This document shows, in pieces, positions 59,041 through 64,000 of a stretch of 64,000 bases of DNA. Under the pieces are notes generated by a model. That model was not told where the DNA came from, searched no databases, and saw only the letters and a list, made by a program, of their open reading frames with translations. Made by a program: the position numbers and the translations under genes. Each line of letters begins with the position of its first letter. Within the stretch, counting starts at the first letter, position 1. Origin of the DNA: Pezizomycotina sp. ARF18 (lineage: Eukaryota > Ascomycota); the NCBI GenBank assembly GCA_002224055.1, contig AZLU01000117.1, positions 21,666-85,665 of the forward strand, written 5' to 3'.

Positions 59041-60204
59041 TTCAGCTCAGAAGACGATACCACAATATACCCTCCAGAACGGAAATTACAACGACGGGAA
59101 GACATTAAAAGTCTCTGTCAAAGACCTCTTCAAGATGCTCCCACACTCAGTAAACACCGAAATATCTACGGGCAATAATGGCGGGATGAACATGAGCGGG
59201 AGTGAGGTCGACGAAGGTATTTACATTCACGCTTACTGCTGCCGCTTTGTCTGTCAGCAACCGTAGCTGTACAGTGCCGGGGAGCTGCTGACATTTTCTT
59301 TTCCCTTTCGCGACAGCAATGGCTAGGTTGCGCGTTTCCGATCCCCGTTCGGAACCGTCCGCTTAACCATAGAATCACGTCGCCCGACAACGCCGTGTAC
59401 AAAGATGTTACCGCCGATTTCACAGCTCATACCACTCGTACGTTTAATCCAGCGTTCCTCCATAGTAGGTTCACTTTCGCTAACAAAAATTGTGTGCAGA
59501 GCTAAAGTCGTCAGCTTGTTCAATGCCCTAGATTTACACTCTTCGAAGCTGTCGGCGCGCTCGAGGTACGGTCAACCATTTTCCTGTTTGATCACTGTAT
59601 CGCTTGGGGTTTTTCGATTTAGTGTTAAAATAGTCCTTACTACTTTCTAGATTATGGACCCAAAAGGATAGCGGAATGAGGAAGCCCGGAGAGAACGATA
59701 TGCCGTTCGACGTTTTTGCAGCCTATACTACCAGAGGAAGTGATCGGGATTATGGACCAGCTCCTTGCTATGGAAGTAAGTTTTTCCCCTTCACAGTTCC
59801 TGCAAGATCGCCCTTCACAAAATAACAACTAAACAACCGCTTTTATCAGATGTCTGGCACAATGGAGGAGCCTTGTCCCAGACCGTGTTCACCTTGCCTT
59901 TATATCGATCGTCTTTTGTCATCGACGCCAAAGACATTGCAACAAGCCCAGATTTTTAAAGAGGGCCAGTCCGTTGAAGGCGGAGTCTCTCTGGCTATAT
60001 GCTGGTCCACCTGGTCCTGAGAGCGTACTGTCTTGGATGGTAAGTGCTGCGATTATGTTATAGCAGATCTTGCTAGAGCACATCTACGAAGTAAGTCGTA
60101 TGGCAGTTGCCTTAAAATACATATGCGCTATTTGGTAGTAGCGCTTGTAACTGCTTAATCTCTTTATTGGAGATGTTCCTGGATTTATTTCAAAAGTAAT
60201 GAGC

Positions 60205-60235
<31 letters not shown>

Positions 60236-62529
60236 CATTTCGCTAACGGTCTGCTCGATCTATTCAAATAGGAAGAAGACTTTGTCACGCAAACTTATAA
60301 TGTAACTTTGCTGGAGAACATACCAGTCGAGCGATTCTACGAGATTATGAACGAGGCTCTCCCTACTCGACTCGTCTAATTCTTCGTGGCCGACTCAAGT
60401 TGTGATGGCGCTTAAAGCGCGACTCATGTTCCGCAAGCAGTTCCTTGCTGAATTGGCGAGAGATCCTAGGAAATGCTTACGAAAGGTGCGAATTGGGATG
60501 CTGCATTAGCTTGCTAGCAACGTTGGTGTTACCAGGAATCATGGCAAACCTGTCCCGCATGCATTCAGCACGTCAGTTCAAAGGAAGCTTGCCAGCACTG
60601 TTCCACCACGCCCGATGGTCATTACACCTTCGAAGAAGCGTTTACAACTTTGTCGAAGCTTTGCAAAGATGCGAAAGAGATCCTCAGGATTGGCGAGTAC
60701 AAGGGAGCTACGAATTTAATGGTATGAGATTGGGTTCTGGAAATGAGATATCTTGTCTCAAGCTGACCTGGCGCGATGTAGACTTTTCCTTCGTTTCACA
60801 GCAAGGAAGCCATTGCATGTGCCTATGTCCGCTCTTTGTTGCAGACGCTACTCTTAACAATGGCATGATATTTGGGTCTATCAATATGAAGCAGCTGCTC
60901 TTTGATGATGTCTGCGAGCTCTGTCTCCTGCGGATGATATTCTAGATGAGCTCAATTTCCGCTCCGAAGCGCCGCAAGATCCTCGGTTCCAGATCGCTCG
61001 TCGATTGGAGTGGTTCCTCGAAAGAGCAGGACAGGTAACTATCCATATTATCTTCAGAAATTACTTCTTACATGCTGACCATGAATTACAGTCGTACTGT
61101 TCTATATCGCACAATTTGCCAAAATCGAGCTCGTTTCAGACGCAATTTGTGCCACTCCATTGTAGATTGGGATTCCCTTCAGTTAGAGGCATGTTTATCC
61201 TTCTGGAATGTGTCCGCGAAAGTGGTAACTAATATACTGATTACTTTCATATAGTGCGAAGAAGTTGACGCCGAGTTAAGAGGGCTCATTCAAGAGCAGC
61301 CACAACTACATAACGACCAACCGAGCTAGTGCTTTCTCATTACCTCATGGGTTACCATTACAAGCTTCGCCAGATGGAATATATCATATTCTTGGGATTC
61401 GAATTGGACATTTACCTTCCGTACGAGTTCGCAGGGATTGTTCTGGTATCTTCAATACTTCCTTCGCACTCGCTTGCAGCACTCGAGCGAATTCGTCAGT
61501 TTTGTCCATCCGGAAGTATCGCAATGTCCATGCTGGCCAGAACCCGCAGTCCTAGCGCTAGAGCTTCGGAAGCAACGATTGCGAAACGTTGGTTTGGTCA
61601 ATTTTACTCTATTAGAAGCGGCAGCTCTGCAGGAGCTTTGTAGCGCTCTATATACGTGGTAGCGTGTTTCCGTGCTATTTTGTGGGCCTTATCGGCTAAA
61701 TCGTACTTTATTTTGCAGATGTACAACGCCATGTACAGCTGAAGCTTATCAAGAAGCCACTCAGCCTTACAGTACAGACCAGTTGCGTTACGAGTTGAGG
61801 ATGAAACCGTTCGTTGGCATTGGAACGCCAGAGGTTATCCCTTTCAGCGACTTTCATCCTTGATAAGCATGAGTGATGTTCTGGTAAATCGCTCTACCCT
61901 ATTTTTTCCATTTACCTATCAGTACTCTGAGGACAAGTCTATTGATACTGAATTCTACAGACCGAAGAACTATTGGAACAAGCGCCGAGAGTACCCAAGG
62001 AGTGCCGCGGAACTTGATCTCCTGCAAAAGATGAGTGCAACGACTAGCCGTTCTGTTCTGTGTGAAGATGGATATATAAACTGGTAAGTCCAAAGAGACT
62101 ATCCGGATAAAACTCAAACCAATACTCAATGTCCGGTTTGTACAGAACATCCGTGAAGCTTTGAGGTCCTGCGTCGGAGCCGGAGTAGCAGTTGCCCTCC
62201 TGTTGAAGGCTGTCAGAAATAACACCGTGGACGAGTCCACGTCGAGATGGACCCTTCTTCGTACCACCCGTGGTTCCCAGTTCCTAGGGTGACCACGAAG
62301 AATACCAGGACCAACTACCAGCGCTCCCACCCTAGTCTCCGTACCGCTCAGCCATAGGATGGCACTCGCCTACGAAGACCCTTGAAAAGGCTTCTGGCCA
62401 TACCAAGTACCCGCAGAGCCAACTCTTTATCAACAACAGCAAGTTACTCCAGAACAGGCCCAGATTACTACTACTCAACAACACAGTATATTCAGCAAAC
62501 CAAGTACCTTGAATCAGCAACAACAATAA
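59041..62529 (+). CDS. NAA35: NatC auxiliary subunit Naa35/Mak10
   Basis: Naa35 (yeast Mak10) anchors the NatC N-terminal acetyltransferase (Naa30-Naa38) to ribosomes. The N-terminus is uncertain: a first exon from 59041 is possible, and clear homology starts at VYKDVTADFTAHT near 59395. It continues RFTLFEAVGALE, MDPK, SGMRKPGENDMPFDVF, LPEEVIGIMDQLLAMEMS, WHNGGALSQTVFTLPLYI, EEDFVTQTYNVTLLENIPVE RF, EAFTTLSKLCKDAKEILRIG, RRLEWFLERAGQ, RTICQNRARFRRNLCHSIVD WDSLQLE, HYKLRQMEYIIFLGFELDIY LP, WYLQYFLRTRL and NIREALRSCVGAGVAVALLL KAVRNN. It ends in a Gln-rich tail (PTLYQQQQVTPEQAQITT) at a TAA at 62527-62529. Short introns separate many of these blocks, one containing a 27-base T run at 60209-60235. 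Many frame changes are present. Confidence 0.9.
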
Positions 62530-64000
62530 CTCTTACTACCTTTGCGAACCCTCTGTCAGATTGTTAGGTTACCGACGACGGTTTGGATACTCCACGTTGA
62601 GAAACGGTACATAATTATAAACAAAACAAAAACCCAATGGCGAGGTCGATTGCTTAATATTTAACACATCAATAGTATTACCACCGGTCGGCAAAAATAT
62701 TATTTATCTTATACGAAACGGGTATCACGATCATTATTCTTTATATATTGAACCCAAGAAAGGATTTTTTTTAATACTAAAGAAAGGAGATACTGTTACC
62801 GGACTGCACCCTTAACATTCTTTCCCTTAGTTTCTTATATATATTCCTTCATTGCTTAAATCTCTTACTGTCAATCTTATTGTCTGATATTTCTGCTATA
62901 CTCTCATTTTCAACATTCTTTTGTCTTTTACTTATTCTACTAAACCTATGACTGTTATTGGTTGCTATTTATCAATCTTGGGCTTTTTAGGGAGATAAAC
63001 TGACTGCAGGACTTATCGGAAAGTTTCGGGAAGCCACCAAGCCGAACGAGGGTATTTTTAAATATTATATTATTCAGAGCAAAGAAGTTCGACCTGGGAA
63101 AGGACGAAGGAAGTATTCAGGTACAGGTCGACGCACATGACCATACAGTCGATCTATTATTTTATGTAGAATTAGAATTCTTTGCATATGAGTATCAGGT
63201 ATACACACTACTAATAATAATTCGATCCCAAGGAGGATCATTTATCCTACCAAAAAAAAAAAAGATCCTATACTACGAAATTATCAATAGTTCTATTATA
63301 TTTCGTGCTTGTTAGAGATTTGATTCTTCATTTTGTGATATTCTGCAAGCGATCTTCAATTCGGCATCCCACGAATTAAAAACGAACTCTAGCAGCTAAT
63401 GTATTAGAAGTTAACGGTCCTATAATGGATACCCTTTCCGAGAACCGTTCGATGCTAGCGTTGTTGGTAGACGGGGAGTAACCGATTTCTGTTAGCTTCT
63501 CCCGGGAGCCTTATAATTTCCCCAATATTTTCTATCCTCGGCTTAATCCAAAGCAGCAGGTTCACCGGCGGAGAAAAGAGCAAGGGACCCTTTCTTTTGC
63601 TTGTATTATTATTTGTTTGACGTCACATGGGCGAGTGCGAGAGAGCTGGTCGCATTCCCTTTTTACCGAGGGCTAAATTTTCCTTTTTCTTCTTTTTTTC
63701 TTCTCCTTTAATACTTCCCCGGTCGCATATTATCTCACCTCTCATCACAGCATTTATCACGGGCATATTTCAATATTGCTTCCCTCCGCAGAAATCTGAC
63801 AGTTCATATAATAGCTCACTAAGATTTCTGGAGATTAACCTGGGGAGTGATTATTTAATTCTTCTTCTTTTCGATAAAAAACAAAAAAATACCGCAGTCA
63901 GTTCGGTCTCGCTCTCTCGCTAGTTTTCTTTTTGATTTTTCGATATAATACCCGCGCGCAGAGAAAAACGTTATCTGCTGTTAAAATCTTGTCAACCAAA
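62530..64000. other. Intergenic to the right edge
   Basis: No gene is supported. The open frame at 63627-63923 (plus) has a T-rich hydrophobic centre and no recognisable domain. The stretch could be the 5' region of a gene beyond the window. Confidence 0.45.

Noticed and set aside
1-62529. Programmed ribosomal frameshifting as explanation of the many frame changes
   Set aside because: The breaks occur many times per gene, at varied positions and without a common slippery sequence or structure. Missing bases in short homopolymers explain them better.

Overview
This window is nuclear DNA of a fungus, most likely a filamentous ascomycete (Pezizomycotina-like). The evidence is spliceosomal introns (GT...AG, about 35 to 180 nt), core eukaryotic genes with fungal-type sequences (TOM5, QCR2, ATP15, URB2, a copper-fist factor), retention of a respiratory complex I subunit, and a membrane-anchored double-psi beta-barrel wall-type protein. 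I cannot place the species. I recognise no rRNA, tRNA, transposon or CRISPR.

Almost every conserved gene carries several +1/-1 frame changes. Where I could align one to its family, the cause is usually one missing base in a short homopolymer (for example GG read as G). The affected genes are largely essential, so I read this as unpolished sequence rather than decay. Gene boundaries below therefore come from following protein homology across frames.

Layout. 1-9961: SSL1 (TFIIH, cut by the left edge), a membrane-anchored DPBB/expansin-like protein, a small single-pass membrane protein and a GRISEA/MAC1-like copper-fist factor, all on the minus strand. 14050-21524: URB2 (ribosome biogenesis, plus) and a bestrophin-like anion channel (minus). 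21525-35328: a gene-poor, AT-rich, homopolymer-rich block with only two supportable genes, a small secreted cysteine-containing protein and a type I membrane protein with a PPxY tail. 35329-62529: a dense housekeeping block in the order Gfo/Idh/MocA oxidoreductase (+), IWS1 (-), TOM5 (+), NUP57 (-), NDUFA8 (+), CTF4 (-), peroxisomal-type long-chain acyl-CoA ligase (+), RPC82 (-), QCR2 (+), ATP15 (+), NAA35/MAK10 (+). The right end has no supportable gene.

The genes do not form a pathway cluster. Two themes stand out: four divergent pairs sharing bidirectional promoters (IWS1/TOM5, NUP57/NDUFA8, CTF4/acyl-CoA ligase, RPC82/QCR2), and four nuclear genes for mitochondrial complexes (TOM, complex I, III and V) within 18 kb. 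The points most worth a second look are the DPBB protein with a long Ser/Thr/Asn-rich insertion inside its conserved fold, the secreted protein in the gene-poor block, and the T-run/A-run fold-back tracts.
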